A stretch of 64,000 bases of DNA from UBA4877 sp002399285 (GCA_036771835.1 DAIPGN010000011.1:1-64000), one strand, 5' to 3'; shown: positions 8,325 to 16,923, counted from the first letter of the stretch. Program-made: numbers and translations. Notes: generated by a model from the letters alone, not told the origin.

Positions 8325-8336
8325 GAGGAATTATAT

Positions 8337-8696
8337 ATGGCGAGAATAAAAGCAGGCAAAGCAACACATAAGAGACATAAGAAAATATTAAAATTAGCCA
8401 AGGGCTATTTCGGAGCCAAGAGCAAGAGATACAGGATGGCCAATCAGGCAGTCATGAAATCTATGCAGTATGCATATATAGGGAGAAAGCTTAAAAAGAG
8501 AGACTTCCGTAAATTATGGATAACCAGGATAAATGCTGCCGCAAGGATAAACGGCATGTCATACAGCAGATTGATAAGCGGTTTGAAGTTGGCGGGCGTG
8601 AATATAAACAGAAAGATGTTGGCAGACTTAGCCGTAAATGATCCAGGTGCATTCTCAGAGTTAGTCGCACTGGCAAAAGAAAAGCTCGACGCATAA
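8337..8696 (+). CDS. rplT: 50S ribosomal protein L20
   Basis: A 119-aa basic protein with the L20 motifs KAKGYFGAKSKRYRMANQA-like near residue 24 and RDFRKLWITRINAAAR near 58. It binds 23S rRNA early in 50S assembly and is expected to repress its own operon through the leader at 7468-7566. It is the last gene before a terminator. Confidence 0.98.
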   Translation: MARIKAGKATHKRHKKILKLAKGYFGAKSKRYRMANQAVMKSMQYAYIGRKLKKRDFRKLWITRINAAARINGMSYSRLISGLKLAGVNINRKMLADLAVNDPGAFSELVALAKEKLDA

Positions 8697-8714
8697 AGGC
8701 CTTATGGCCTTTTT
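8696..8714 (+). terminator. Terminator of the infC-rpmI-rplT operon
   Basis: AAAGGCC (8695-8701), a TTAT loop and GGCC are followed by TTTTT, directly after the rplT stop codon. Confidence 0.8.
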
Positions 8715-8797
8715 AAATTATGGCATCATTGTAAATGATATAATTGTCATAAGCGAAAAGTATAACCTCAGGAAATTTGAGAAAAAGGTGAAGAGGT

Positions 8798-9571
8798 ATG
8801 ATGACCCTTTCAAGCAGGCAAAACCCTTTAATAAAGGATATTTTATCTCTCAGACAGAAGAAATACCGTTATGAATCTAAACATTATATGATCGAAGGCA
8901 CTAAGAATGTCAGGGAAGCCTTGAGATATGGAGCTCATCTGGATCATATCCTGATAGATGAGGAACAGCCGGATCTACTGGAGGAGTTTGGGGAAGACTC
9001 GGATAGGGCCGTGCTTGTGCGGGACAATATTTTCAAGGGGCTCACCGATGAAAAAACTCCTCAAGGCATAATGGCTGTCGCCCGTTTTTATTCCCATTCC
9101 ATGGACGAGATTTTGCAGGAAGGGGATCGTTTTTTAATACTGGACAGGATACAAGATCCCGGAAATATGGGCACCCTTATAAGGTCGGCGGATGCTTTCG
9201 GCGCCGATGGCATATTGATATCGTCAGACAGCTGTGACGTTTACAGTCCTAAGGTCGTCAGAGCCGCTATGGGGTCGACTTTCCATGTTCCGTTTGCATG
9301 TGCGGATACAGGGAGGATCATGGAAGCCTTAAAGGAAGCGGGGGTGTTTATCATAGGGACCAGCCCCCATGCCGATGTGGGTATTGGAGATATGGAGATA
9401 AAGCGGCCGGTGGCGGTGATACTTGGCAATGAGTCCGGCGGTATAGACGACGAGATAATCGCAGGGTGCGACGACATAGTTAAAATAGATATGAAGGGCA
9501 GAGCGGAGTCATTAAATGCAGCGGTGGCAGGTTCTATACTGATGTATGAGATCTTTTTGAAGAACAAATAA
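8798..9571 (+). CDS. SpoU/TrmH-family RNA 2'-O-methyltransferase
   Basis: A 257-aa SAM-dependent methyltransferase of the trefoil-knot class. It has an N-terminal L30e-like substrate-binding part (about 1-100), then motif 1 DPGNMGTLIRSADAFG near 120, motif 2 ILGNESGGI near 208 and motif 3 RAESLNAAVAGSILMYE near 233. Such proteins methylate ribose in 23S rRNA or tRNA; being next to rplT is common in Firmicutes and suggests rRNA. The exact nucleotide cannot be read from sequence. ATG 8798 has an AAGAGG ribosome binding site; ATG 8801 is equally possible. Confidence 0.88.
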   Translation: MMTLSSRQNPLIKDILSLRQKKYRYESKHYMIEGTKNVREALRYGAHLDHILIDEEQPDLLEEFGEDSDRAVLVRDNIFKGLTDEKTPQGIMAVARFYSHSMDEILQEGDRFLILDRIQDPGNMGTLIRSADAFGADGILISSDSCDVYSPKVVRAAMGSTFHVPFACADTGRIMEALKEAGVFIIGTSPHADVGIGDMEIKRPVAVILGNESGGIDDEIIAGCDDIVKIDMKGRAESLNAAVAGSILMYEIFLKNK

Positions 9572-9595
9572 AAAAGGGCTTTATGCTCTTTTTTT
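9572..9595. terminator. Bidirectional terminator between convergent genes
   Basis: AAGGGC (9574-9579) pairs with GCTCTT (9585-9590), with A-run and T-run on either side. It can therefore terminate both the methyltransferase (+) and the Nramp gene (-). Confidence 0.75.
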
Positions 9596-10829
9596 ATGAC
9601 AGGGTAAAATACAGAAGCAAAACGGTAAGGAGAATTATAAATATTGTAGTGAGCCATGCAATGATGTTGAATGGTTTGGAGTTTATGTAGTCCCCCATAA
9701 GTTCTTTGTTATTTATCAGCTTTATTATGAAGATCAGTATAATGGGGACCAGTATGCCGTTGACTACCTGTGATATCAGCATCACATCTATCAGGTTTAC
9801 TTTAAACAGGGTTATGACACCCGCTCCTATTATAATGAGAGCGGTATATAGGGAATAGAAGATGGGGGCTTCGTAAAATTCGTTATCAAGGCCGCTTTCC
9901 CATCCAAAGGCCTCGCATATTACATAGGAAGTAGACAGCGGCAGTACGCTGGCCGACATTACCGAGGCGCCGAACAATCCTGCGCCGAACAAAATATAGG
10001 CATACTCTCCCGCCAAAGGTTTCAGGGATAATGCGGCATCCGCAGCGGTATTTATGGTGATCCCGGCGGTATGCAGGGTGACGGCGGTGGTGACAATGAT
10101 AAAGAAAGCTATTAAGTTGGCTAATATGGCACCCGTATATGCGTCCAATCTCTCATATTTATAATGCTTTATGGTTATGCCCTTATCAACGACGCTGGAC
10201 TGCAGGAAAAACTGCATCCACGGCGCTATGGTCGTACCCGCCATACCTATGAAAAGCTGTATAAAGTGCCTGTTCATCTCTATGGTCGGCATAGTCATAT
10301 TCTTAAGTACGTCGCCCCAGCCCGGCCTTACGATAAAGGCCGCTGCGATATATGACAGCAGCGTTATGGAAAGAGCCAAAAAGAACTTTTCCGCCGAGGA
10401 GTAATTCCCCTTGATGATTATTAGCCATATGATGACAGCAATGATTGGGACGGATATATATTTGCTTATATGGAACAGTTCCATACTCGCCGCAATTCCT
10501 GCAAACTCAGAGATGATGAGCGTTATGTTTGCGATCATGAGCGTCAGCATGGCAAAGAAGGTCCATTTTACGCCGAACTGTTCCCTTATAAGCGAGGCCA
10601 GGCCCTTTCCTGTGACCGCGCCCATACGGGCGCACATCTCCTGAGCGACGCACAGGCTGAAGGTCATGAGGAATATTCCCCACAGCATTTTATAGCCATA
10701 TGATGCTCCAACGCTGGCGTAAGTGGTTATGCCGCCCGCGTCATCACCCGCTGCGGCAGCAATGAGGCCGGGCCCTATTATATTTAAGATAAGAAGTACG
10801 TTTTTAAACCTGCCTTTGTCCAATCGCAT
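9594..10829 (-). CDS. Nramp-related transporter, probably Mg2+ (NRMT type)
   Basis: A 411-aa membrane protein with about 11 predicted helices and the Nramp fold. Helix 1 begins GPGLIAAAAG, but the canonical DPGN metal site reads DDAGG, and helix 6 has AGTTIAPW where transition-metal Nramps carry an A-M-P-H motif. These changes, with an M-box Mg2+ riboswitch in front of the operon and an MgtE-like partner gene, point to Mg2+ import rather than Mn2+/Fe2+. Nramp-related Mg2+ transporters under M-box control are known in clostridia; transport here is inferred. The ATG at 10829 lies one base after the upstream TAA, so translation is probably coupled. An in-frame start further upstream would overlap the partner gene. 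Confidence 0.85.
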   Translation of the reverse strand: MRLDKGRFKNVLLILNIIGPGLIAAAAGDDAGGITTYASVGASYGYKMLWGIFLMTFSLCVAQEMCARMGAVTGKGLASLIREQFGVKWTFFAMLTLMIANITLIISEFAGIAASMELFHISKYISVPIIAVIIWLIIIKGNYSSAEKFFLALSITLLSYIAAAFIVRPGWGDVLKNMTMPTIEMNRHFIQLFIGMAGTTIAPWMQFFLQSSVVDKGITIKHYKYERLDAYTGAILANLIAFFIIVTTAVTLHTAGITINTAADAALSLKPLAGEYAYILFGAGLFGASVMSASVLPLSTSYVICEAFGWESGLDNEFYEAPIFYSLYTALIIIGAGVITLFKVNLIDVMLISQVVNGILVPIILIFIIKLINNKELMGDYINSKPFNIIAWLTTIFIILLTVLLLYFTLS

Positions 10830-10830
10830 G

Positions 10831-12072
10831 TTAAACACCCGCCATACTTGTAAACCATTTCTTGCGGATGGTTGGAATTTCATCCATTATGTCGTTAATT
10901 ATCAATACGCCGGAAAGCGCTTTGTCTTCATCAACTACTGGTATCGCCAGCAGTCCGTATTTAATAAACAACTCGGCGGCGTCCTTTATATGATCCGTAT
11001 CCTTAAGCGTGACCAGATCGGTGCTCATGATACTCTTGATCGGTGCGTCTGACGCAGATATTACCAAATCTCTTAATGAAATTATCCCAACGAGATGTTC
11101 TCCCTCGTCCTGAACATACAAATAATACGGGACCTCCGAGGACGGTTTTATTAGGCGAAGAGAATCCAGCGTATCTTCGACGGTCATTTCAGGCGAAAAG
11201 GATATATACTCCGTGGTCATTACCGAGCCGACTTCATCGTCTTCATAATTCATAAGCTCCCTTATTTCTTCGGCATTTTCAATTTCCAAACGGCTCAGTA
11301 TGGAGTCCACCTCGTCCTTGCTGAGATTTTCCAACAGGTCTGCGGCGTCGTCGCTGGACATATTGGATATGATCTTTACGGCCTTGTCTTCATAAACATT
11401 CTCAATTATATTCTTTTGTATCTCCGGTTCGATCTCGCCAAGAATATCTGCCGCTTTTTCCTCATCCAGGCTGTTTATGAAGGAGGTACGGTATTCGCTG
11501 CTCATATCCTCCAAAATGTCCGCTATGTCGGCGGGGTGCATATTCAAAAGTTTTCTATAGGGTATGATAAGCCTTAGACTGTCCTCACGCTCAAGCGGCT
11601 CAACCCCATGCCACGGTATCAGTATGTCCTTATTTAGCCTCCTGCTGAGACTTATAAGGCCAAGCCTGCGCAATAATCCTGAAAAGCCGGTATCTACGGA
11701 GTTGACGTAATAAAGGCCGTTTTTCCGCATAATAAAGATGTCGTTGACCCGTACGACTTTTTTGCCGTTGACGTCCACGATCTGTTTATCCAATAGGTTT
11801 TTTGCCAAAAATATGCCGCTGTTCGGGTGTTTTAACAAGAGGGGGCGGTCAACGGTCAGAGATATGCCTTTATTATCATATATGGTCATGTCTTTCCATT
11901 TGAGCTCTATATGGCTGTTCTTTTTATCCCTTATGAGAATCGAGACTATGCGGGGAAAATCTTCTTCCACGGTCGCATACATATCTTCAATTTTTCCCAA
12001 AAAGATTCCGTTTATGTCGTATACGGGTTTAGATAATACTCTGCTGAAAAAAATCTCATTCACCATGGACAT
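10831..12072 (-). CDS. Soluble MgtE_N-CBS protein with PRC-barrel-like N-terminus
   Basis: A 413-aa protein without predicted membrane helices. Two PRC-barrel-like segments (KPVYDINGIFLGKIED near 14; KQIVDVNGKKVVRVND near 108) precede an MgtE N-terminal superhelical domain (HPADIADILEDM near 195, later SSDDAADLLENL) and a CBS pair (about 290-405, with VGSVMTTEYISF and IKSIMSTDLVTL). This is the cytoplasmic Mg2+-sensing half of an MgtE channel without the channel. It is probably a Mg2+-responsive regulator of the adjacent Nramp-related transporter. I start at ATG 12072, preceded by GGGAGGG; the longer frame to 12213 runs into the riboswitch terminator. Confidence 0.83.
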   Translation of the reverse strand: MSMVNEIFFSRVLSKPVYDINGIFLGKIEDMYATVEEDFPRIVSILIRDKKNSHIELKWKDMTIYDNKGISLTVDRPLLLKHPNSGIFLAKNLLDKQIVDVNGKKVVRVNDIFIMRKNGLYYVNSVDTGFSGLLRRLGLISLSRRLNKDILIPWHGVEPLEREDSLRLIIPYRKLLNMHPADIADILEDMSSEYRTSFINSLDEEKAADILGEIEPEIQKNIIENVYEDKAVKIISNMSSDDAADLLENLSKDEVDSILSRLEIENAEEIRELMNYEDDEVGSVMTTEYISFSPEMTVEDTLDSLRLIKPSSEVPYYLYVQDEGEHLVGIISLRDLVISASDAPIKSIMSTDLVTLKDTDHIKDAAELFIKYGLLAIPVVDEDKALSGVLIINDIMDEIPTIRKKWFTSMAGV

Positions 12073-12194
12073 GAGAAATCCCTCCCTTTTAGGAGAGGAC
12101 TCCCCTCGCAGGCGGGATATGGAGCCTCTCCCGATTATTATTTGCATAGCATCGATATATATTACTGCCGTCAGGATCCATGATCCCCACCTCC

Positions 12195-12410
12195 AAATAA
12201 AAAGATCTTTCACAGACAGTGAAAGACCATAAATCTCTATCTTTACACCGTCTGAGCTTTGGCACTGTCCGGCATAGGGTCTTCACCCAACTGCGTTAAG
12301 TAGAACCTTGATACGGTAATACCTGTTTACCCATTGGCATCTCTCGATGTTTCCGGGCAGCAGTATCTCTCCGGACAGGAGCCTCACCTATCGGTGGATA
12401 TTAATATTCT
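12195..12410 (-). promoter_or_regulatory. M-box (ykoK) Mg2+ riboswitch with terminator
   Basis: Read on the minus strand, the leader contains the conserved M-box blocks AGGTGAGGCTCC (about 12380-12391), CTGCTGCCCGGAAAC (about 12349-12363), CGAGAGATGCCAATGGG (about 12330-12346) and CAGGTATTACC (about 12314-12324). It ends in an intrinsic terminator in which CTTTCAC pairs with GTGAAAG (12204-12226), followed by a T-run. High Mg2+ compacts the aptamer and terminates transcription. This fills the 450-nt gap between the MgtE-like gene and the divergent sigma-factor gene. Confidence 0.94.
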
Positions 12411-12416
12411 ATTGTC

Positions 12417-12445
12417 ATATTAGCATTTTTCCCTGGGGTTTTCAA
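12417..12445 (-). promoter_or_regulatory. Promoter of the M-box transcript
   Basis: On the minus strand, TTGAAA (12445-12440), a 17-nt spacer and TAATAT (12422-12417), with an extended TG before the -10. The start site would be near 12410, just before the riboswitch. Confidence 0.75.
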
Positions 12446-12474
12446 CTGTTTATCCAAGCTTTTTCTCATTGCCG

Positions 12475-12503
12475 TAGACTTTTGGCGATTTACATATTAA
12501 AAT
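12475..12503 (+). promoter_or_regulatory. Possible promoter for the ECF sigma operon
   Basis: TAGACT (12475-12480), 17 nt, TAAAAT (12498-12503). The -35 is weak. An ECF operon may instead use an autoregulated promoter that I cannot recognise. Confidence 0.35.
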
Positions 12504-12528
12504 CAGATATGAGAGAGGAAGTGTGTTT

Positions 12529-13029
12529 ATGGATACGGGTGTTTTTCAGCTGATCATACAGAAATATGCGGGTAAAATATATAACACATGCCGCAGGCTG
12601 ATTGCGGGATATGATGCCGAAGACGTGTCCCAGGAGGTATTGATCAAGATATACAGGAATATAGATAAATTCAAGGGAAACTCCGATATATCCACGTGGA
12701 TCTATAGGATCACCATAAACACATGCAGGGAATACTGGCGCCGGAATAAGGATTATGTAAAGATATTGGAGCTCAAAGAGGATATTATTATAGACGGTTC
12801 AAATACGGACAAGGGTATAATCGACAGAGAAATAAAGAAGTATATAACCGAGGCGCTTATGTCGATGGATATGGATAAGAGGACGGCCGTGGTATTGAGG
12901 GACATCGACGGCTTAAGCTATGAGGATATATCAAAGATATTGGGTGTTCCTATCGGCACGGTGAAGTCAAGGATCGCCAGGGGGAGAGAATACATAAAAA
13001 AATTTTTGGATGACAGGGAACTTTTATGA
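12529..13029 (+). CDS. ECF-type RNA polymerase sigma factor
   Basis: A 166-aa sigma-70-family protein with region 2 (DAEDVSQEVLIKIYRNIDKF and ISTWIYRITINTCREYWRR near 33-75) and region 4 (LSYEDISKILGVPIGTVKSRI near 130-152), and no regions 1 or 3. It directs transcription when released from its anti-sigma factor, the next gene. ATG 12529 lies 10 nt after GAGAGGA; GTG 12523 is also in frame. The regulon is unknown. Confidence 0.92.
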   Translation: MDTGVFQLIIQKYAGKIYNTCRRLIAGYDAEDVSQEVLIKIYRNIDKFKGNSDISTWIYRITINTCREYWRRNKDYVKILELKEDIIIDGSNTDKGIIDREIKKYITEALMSMDMDKRTAVVLRDIDGLSYEDISKILGVPIGTVKSRIARGREYIKKFLDDRELL

Positions 13030-13066
13030 GTTTTATGCATCTAAATATACGAAAAGAGGGATCAAA

Positions 13067-13888
13067 GTGGACTGCGGAGAAGTCAAAAAGAGCCTGCCGC
13101 TGTATATAGACGGTACTTTAAAGGGAGAGGAGGCCGGCGAGATCGAAAGGCATCTTGCCGGCTGTGAGGATTGCCGATCCGAGATGGCTAAATATATAAG
13201 GATAAGAGAAGCGATGAGCGGATTTGAGGAAATGCCCCTTCCCGAAGGATATGAGCTGCGGCTGAAAGAGAGGATGGATGCAGGAACAAGGGCCAGGTCG
13301 GTTTTCACGAAGTATTTTGCGGCCGCAGCCGCGGCTGCGGCCCTGTTTTTGGGCATATTCTTTGCGAATACCGGCAGTACAAAGGACAAATATACGGCGG
13401 ATTCCGCTCGATCGACTACAAGCGGGATTCAGACAGCGGATAATAATACCTTCAAATCACCGGCAAAGAAAGCGGCTCCGCAGTATGCCGAGAATAGAGA
13501 AGGGAGTGTTGATAAAAACATAAAGGCCAAACAAAATGTGCCGTCTGCCTTGCAGACTGAAGAAATGCCGGATATTGAATCTCAAGATAAGGCGGTGTCC
13601 GAGGAAGACAGAGGAAATGAGGATACCGGTGAGGCGCCGAAGCAGTCCTTATATGGTATAAAATCCGCCGAAACAGCATCGCCTGAGACTGAAGCATCTG
13701 TCGAGGAAACATTGAAAAAATATGACGCAGTTATCTTACGGACGTCGGAAGAAAACGGATATACGGTGATAACGGCGAGCGTGGACGAGGACATGGAAGA
13801 GCGGCTTATTCAAGACTTAAACTCCATTGCGGAGAAAATCGAAAAAGATGACCGGGGCAACTTAAAAATATTTGTGAGGAGTGATTAA
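13067..13888 (+). CDS. Membrane-anchored anti-sigma factor with zf-HC2 domain
   Basis: A 273-aa protein with a cytoplasmic zinc-binding anti-sigma domain (HLAGCEDC, the Hx3Cx2C signature, near residues 29-36). One membrane helix at about 84-101 is rich in Ala. The extracellular part is a long low-complexity Lys/Glu/Ser/Thr linker and a small C-terminal domain of about 60 residues containing VILRTSEENGYTVITASV. It should hold the preceding sigma factor inactive until an envelope signal acts. The start is GTG at 13067 after AGAGGG; the open frame to 13010 overlaps the sigma gene and has no better site. Confidence 0.85.
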   Translation: MDCGEVKKSLPLYIDGTLKGEEAGEIERHLAGCEDCRSEMAKYIRIREAMSGFEEMPLPEGYELRLKERMDAGTRARSVFTKYFAAAAAAAALFLGIFFANTGSTKDKYTADSARSTTSGIQTADNNTFKSPAKKAAPQYAENREGSVDKNIKAKQNVPSALQTEEMPDIESQDKAVSEEDRGNEDTGEAPKQSLYGIKSAETASPETEASVEETLKKYDAVILRTSEENGYTVITASVDEDMEERLIQDLNSIAEKIEKDDRGNLKIFVRSD

Positions 13889-13889
13889 T

Positions 13890-14636
13890 GTGAGCAATAG
13901 GTTATACAAAACAATCACCGTGACAATGATAGCCATGGCAATGCTGGGATTTTCTTTGATTTCCAACAGCCTGTGGACAAATCGGGCGGATGCGGACGAG
14001 GTCAAAAATACGATAACGGTAAACGGCGAAGGGATCGTGAAGGTAAAACCAAATATGGCATATGCCAGTATGGGTGTTGACACAATAAGCAAGGAGGCAA
14101 AGGACGCGCAGAAAAATAATTCCGCAGCCATGAATAAGGTGATTCAGGTATTAAAGAGTATGGGTATAGCGGAGGACGATATCAAGACCACGGATTACAG
14201 TATATATCCCGAGCAGAATTATGACGAAAAGACGAAGCAGACCGTAATTACGGGATATCATGTCTCGAATACCGTAGAGGTGACCGTGAGGGATATAAAC
14301 AGCGTTGGAAGCGTGATAGATAAGGCGGGAGATGCAGGCGCAAACAGGATGTATAATATCAGTTTTACCGTATCCGACGACAGCGCATATTATCAGCAGG
14401 CTCTGCAGGCAGCCGCTAAAAATGCAAAGGGTAAGGCGGATGCTATAGCCAAGAGTCTCGGAGTAAGCATCGTAGGCCCTGTCAGCGTTACCGAACAGAG
14501 TGCTGGAGGACCTATTGTATATGGCAGCATAAACAGCATGAAAGAGATGGCGGCGGATGGAGCAGGTACTTCGGTCTCCACCGGAGAACTCGAGGTAAAA
14601 GCTCAGATATCTATAGCCTATGGCTATTCAAAATAG
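13890..14636 (+). CDS. SIMPL-domain (DUF541) exported protein
   Basis: A 248-aa protein with an N-terminal hydrophobic segment (about 8-26) acting as signal peptide or anchor, then a SIMPL domain (about 42-245; NTITVNGEGIVKVKPNMAYA near its start). SIMPL proteins are periplasmic or surface proteins of poorly known function, linked to stress. GTG 13890 lies 8 nt after GAGGAG and one base after the anti-sigma stop. This makes it the third gene of the sigma operon and a likely sigma target or signal component. Confidence 0.82.
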   Translation: MSNRLYKTITVTMIAMAMLGFSLISNSLWTNRADADEVKNTITVNGEGIVKVKPNMAYASMGVDTISKEAKDAQKNNSAAMNKVIQVLKSMGIAEDDIKTTDYSIYPEQNYDEKTKQTVITGYHVSNTVEVTVRDINSVGSVIDKAGDAGANRMYNISFTVSDDSAYYQQALQAAAKNAKGKADAIAKSLGVSIVGPVSVTEQSAGGPIVYGSINSMKEMAADGAGTSVSTGELEVKAQISIAYGYSK

Positions 14637-14748
14637 ACTCGGATGGTTTATTTAGGTTGTAGACAAACTGGCAGGCCGTGACAAAACGTGCAATTTTACG
14701 GTGGCGCGACTTTGTCATCGGTCTGAATAGACCATCCGGTCTACTTTT
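14634..14748 (+). terminator. Long-range terminator stem enclosing a repeat element
   Basis: TAGAC and CGGATGGT (14634-14647) pair with ACCATCCG and TCTA (14731-14743), followed by a T-run at 14744-14750. The stem ends the sigma operon. Its unusually large loop (about 83 nt) contains a 40-nt element that recurs inverted near 59.85 kb and a further possible GACAAA/TTTGTC pairing. Confidence 0.6.
14652..14692 (+). repeat. Dispersed intergenic repeat, copy 1
   Basis: The segment containing GGTTGTAGACAAACTGGCAG followed by GCCGTGACAAA recurs as its reverse complement at 59845-59884, with a single mismatch over the 32-nt core and about 36/39 matches over the longer stretch. Both copies are intergenic. 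No coding potential is seen. Confidence 0.7.
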
Positions 14749-14889
14749 TTAGATATGAATAATATGAAAGGGAAATGCTAAAATTAAACTTTATAAATTA
14801 TTTTCTGTTAAAAAAAAGGAATTGTTATATTTATGTCGAAATAAATAACCTGTTAAAAATATATTTTGCAACTTCAAGGAGGGATCTTT

Positions 14890-15696
14890 ATGAAAAGATT
14901 TATAACACCTATATGTGTCGTACTTTTAACACTGTCTCTCATTACCGGGTGCGGAGGACAGCAGCCCCAGAAGCAGCAGCCTGCGGGACCATCTCAACAG
15001 CAGCAGGCTGTGGAATTCAAAGACGGGATCTATACTGCGGAAGAGGCGGATTATGACGATCATGGCTGGAAAGCCGTTGCCACGGTTGCCGTGAAGGACG
15101 GCAAGATTGAACGGGCATTTTATGATGAAGTAAATAAAGACAACCAAATAAAGAGTCTTGACCAGGACTATGCGGCCAATATGAAGAAGCAGACAAAGGA
15201 GACTCCCTTGGATGCAGTCACAAAGTTGTCGGCGTCCTTGATAGATAAGCAAGACCCGGAAAAGGTTGACACTGTAACAAGCGCGACGGCTACGTCGGAT
15301 AAATTTAAGACGCTGGCCGGCAGAGCTTTAGAGGGATCACCGGGGGAGAAGGGTGCCGGAGGTCTATACGACGGCTTATACAAGGCGGAAGCAAAGGATT
15401 TTGACGAGCATGGCTATAAGGCCTATGCCACAGTTATAGTCAAAGATGGTAAAATTGCCAATGCGTATTATGACGAGCTGAATAAAGACACCGGTACTTA
15501 TAAGAGCCATGATGAGGATTATCAAAAGAATATGAAAGCGCAGGCGGGCGTGTCCGACAACGAGGCCTATACCAAATTGATCGATTCGCTCATTGCCAAA
15601 CAGGATGCATCAAAGACCGATGCGGTGACAGGCGCCACAAGCACCACTGACAATTTCAAGGAACTTATGGGCAAAGCACTTTCATATGCAAAATAA
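14890..15696 (+). CDS. Lipoprotein with two FMN-binding domains (PplA-like)
   Basis: A 268-aa exported lipoprotein with lipobox LITGC at residues 16-20 and a Gln-rich linker. Two homologous FMN-binding domains follow (about 45-150 and 160-266), each starting DGxYxAE. The second carries the flavinylation motif DAVTGATST; the first has DTVTSATAT, where Ser replaces Gly. FMN is usually joined to the Thr by the ApbE flavin transferase, and such proteins carry electrons outside the cell. No ApbE, Ndh2 or Eet gene is in the window. The ATG at 14890 is preceded by AGGAGGG. Confidence 0.82.
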   Translation: MKRFITPICVVLLTLSLITGCGGQQPQKQQPAGPSQQQQAVEFKDGIYTAEEADYDDHGWKAVATVAVKDGKIERAFYDEVNKDNQIKSLDQDYAANMKKQTKETPLDAVTKLSASLIDKQDPEKVDTVTSATATSDKFKTLAGRALEGSPGEKGAGGLYDGLYKAEAKDFDEHGYKAYATVIVKDGKIANAYYDELNKDTGTYKSHDEDYQKNMKAQAGVSDNEAYTKLIDSLIAKQDASKTDAVTGATSTTDNFKELMGKALSYAK

Positions 15697-15706
15697 AATA
15701 TTTTTT

Positions 15707-15733
15707 GAAAGCATATCTTGTGGATATGCTTTC
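15707..15733 (+). terminator. Perfect hairpin after the FMN lipoprotein
   Basis: GAAAGCATATC (15707-15717) and GATATGCTTTC (15723-15733) form an 11-bp stem. The plus side lacks a clean T-run (TGTTATAAT), while the minus side has one (AAAAAAT complement), so plus-strand termination is uncertain. Confidence 0.4.
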
Positions 15734-15844
15734 TGTTATAATAGCTATATAATAATAAATTGACGTGGTTAAGTTTGATGACTTTCGAAAATTAAATACA
15801 AAGGTGGGAAAATAGACCGTATGCTGATGGAAGGGTGGACCTGC

Positions 15845-16906
15845 ATGAAAAAGCTATTCTCAGTTCTGATGGCGGTATTTATTGTATTCTCTTTGTCGTC
15901 ATGCGGCAACACTTGGGGAAACGATGCCCAAACCGGCGATGTCAAACCTCCTGGTAAGAAGGCTGATATTGTGGACGGCAAGCCTGAAGAGAGTCCAGAG
16001 CCTGTGGATTATAATAAGGTAAAGCCCAACGAATTGGGACAGGTAATGATATTGATGTATCATGAGATAGGCGGCAAGGAATCGGAGTGGGTGAGGACAC
16101 CGGATAACTTCCGCAAGGATCTTCAGGCATTGTATGACAAGAAATACAGACTGATTTCATTGAATGATCTTCTGGATGGGAATATAAAAACTGTGGCAGG
16201 ATATACGCCCGTAGTCCTTACGTTTGATGACGGCGATCTGGGGCAGTTCAAGGTAAAAATGGTCGACGGCAGACCGCGGCCCGATCCCGATTCAGCTGTC
16301 GGTATTCTCCTGGATTTTTATAAACAGCACCCTGATTTTGGCAAGGCGGCTACGTTTTACATATATTATCCGCTGCCGTTCAGAGAAAAAGATTACATAG
16401 ACTATAAACTCAAGTTTTTGGCTGAAAATGGTTTTGAGATAGGCAATCATACCTATACGCACTCCAGTCTGTCCAAGCTGGACGGTAACGGGATAGAAAA
16501 GGAATTGGGTTTAAATGTCCGGCATACCCAAGATCATCTGCAGGGATATGATGTAGATACCTTGGCTCTCCCTTATGGCAGCGTTTCCAAAGAATACGCC
16601 GGATATCTGCTAAAAGGGAGCTATGAGGGCACGCCCTATCATAATAAGGCCGTTCTCCTGGTGGGAGCCAATCCTTCCAAATCTCCTTATGATGCGGAAT
16701 TTAACGATCTAAAAGTTCCGCGCATCAGAGCGAGCGAGATGGACGTCGAGGGGTTGGGCATATATGATTGGATTGCATACTTTGACAAACATCCCGACAA
16801 AAGATATATATCCGATGGTGATCCGAATACCGTCGTGGTGCGTAAAGACATGGCGGATAAAGTAAATAAAAGCATGCTTGATGCAAAAAAGATTGCCTCA
16901 TATTAA
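15845..16906 (+). CDS. Polysaccharide deacetylase (NodB-type) lipoprotein
   Basis: A 353-aa lipoprotein with lipobox SLSSC at residues 15-19, a linker, and a NodB homology domain (about 65-340). MYHEIGG is near 70, the catalytic TFDDGD near 128 and the metal-binding HTYTHSSL near 206. It probably removes acetyl groups from an envelope or extracellular polysaccharide; the substrate is unknown. Start ATG 15845 follows GGGTGG and gives a standard lipoprotein signal peptide; ATG 15821 would add eight unneeded residues. Confidence 0.87.
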   Translation: MKKLFSVLMAVFIVFSLSSCGNTWGNDAQTGDVKPPGKKADIVDGKPEESPEPVDYNKVKPNELGQVMILMYHEIGGKESEWVRTPDNFRKDLQALYDKKYRLISLNDLLDGNIKTVAGYTPVVLTFDDGDLGQFKVKMVDGRPRPDPDSAVGILLDFYKQHPDFGKAATFYIYYPLPFREKDYIDYKLKFLAENGFEIGNHTYTHSSLSKLDGNGIEKELGLNVRHTQDHLQGYDVDTLALPYGSVSKEYAGYLLKGSYEGTPYHNKAVLLVGANPSKSPYDAEFNDLKVPRIRASEMDVEGLGIYDWIAYFDKHPDKRYISDGDPNTVVVRKDMADKVNKSMLDAKKIASY

Positions 16907-16923
16907 TGGGGTGATCTTTTTTT
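16891..16923 (+). terminator. Terminator overlapping the deacetylase stop codon
   Basis: GATTGCCTC (16891-16899) can pair with GGGGTGATC (16908-16916, several G-T pairs), followed by seven T. Confidence 0.55.

Noticed and set aside
12073..12213. Longer N-terminus for the MgtE-like protein
   Set aside because: The extension would be encoded in the riboswitch expression platform; ATG 12072 has a strong ribosome binding site and begins the recognisable domain.
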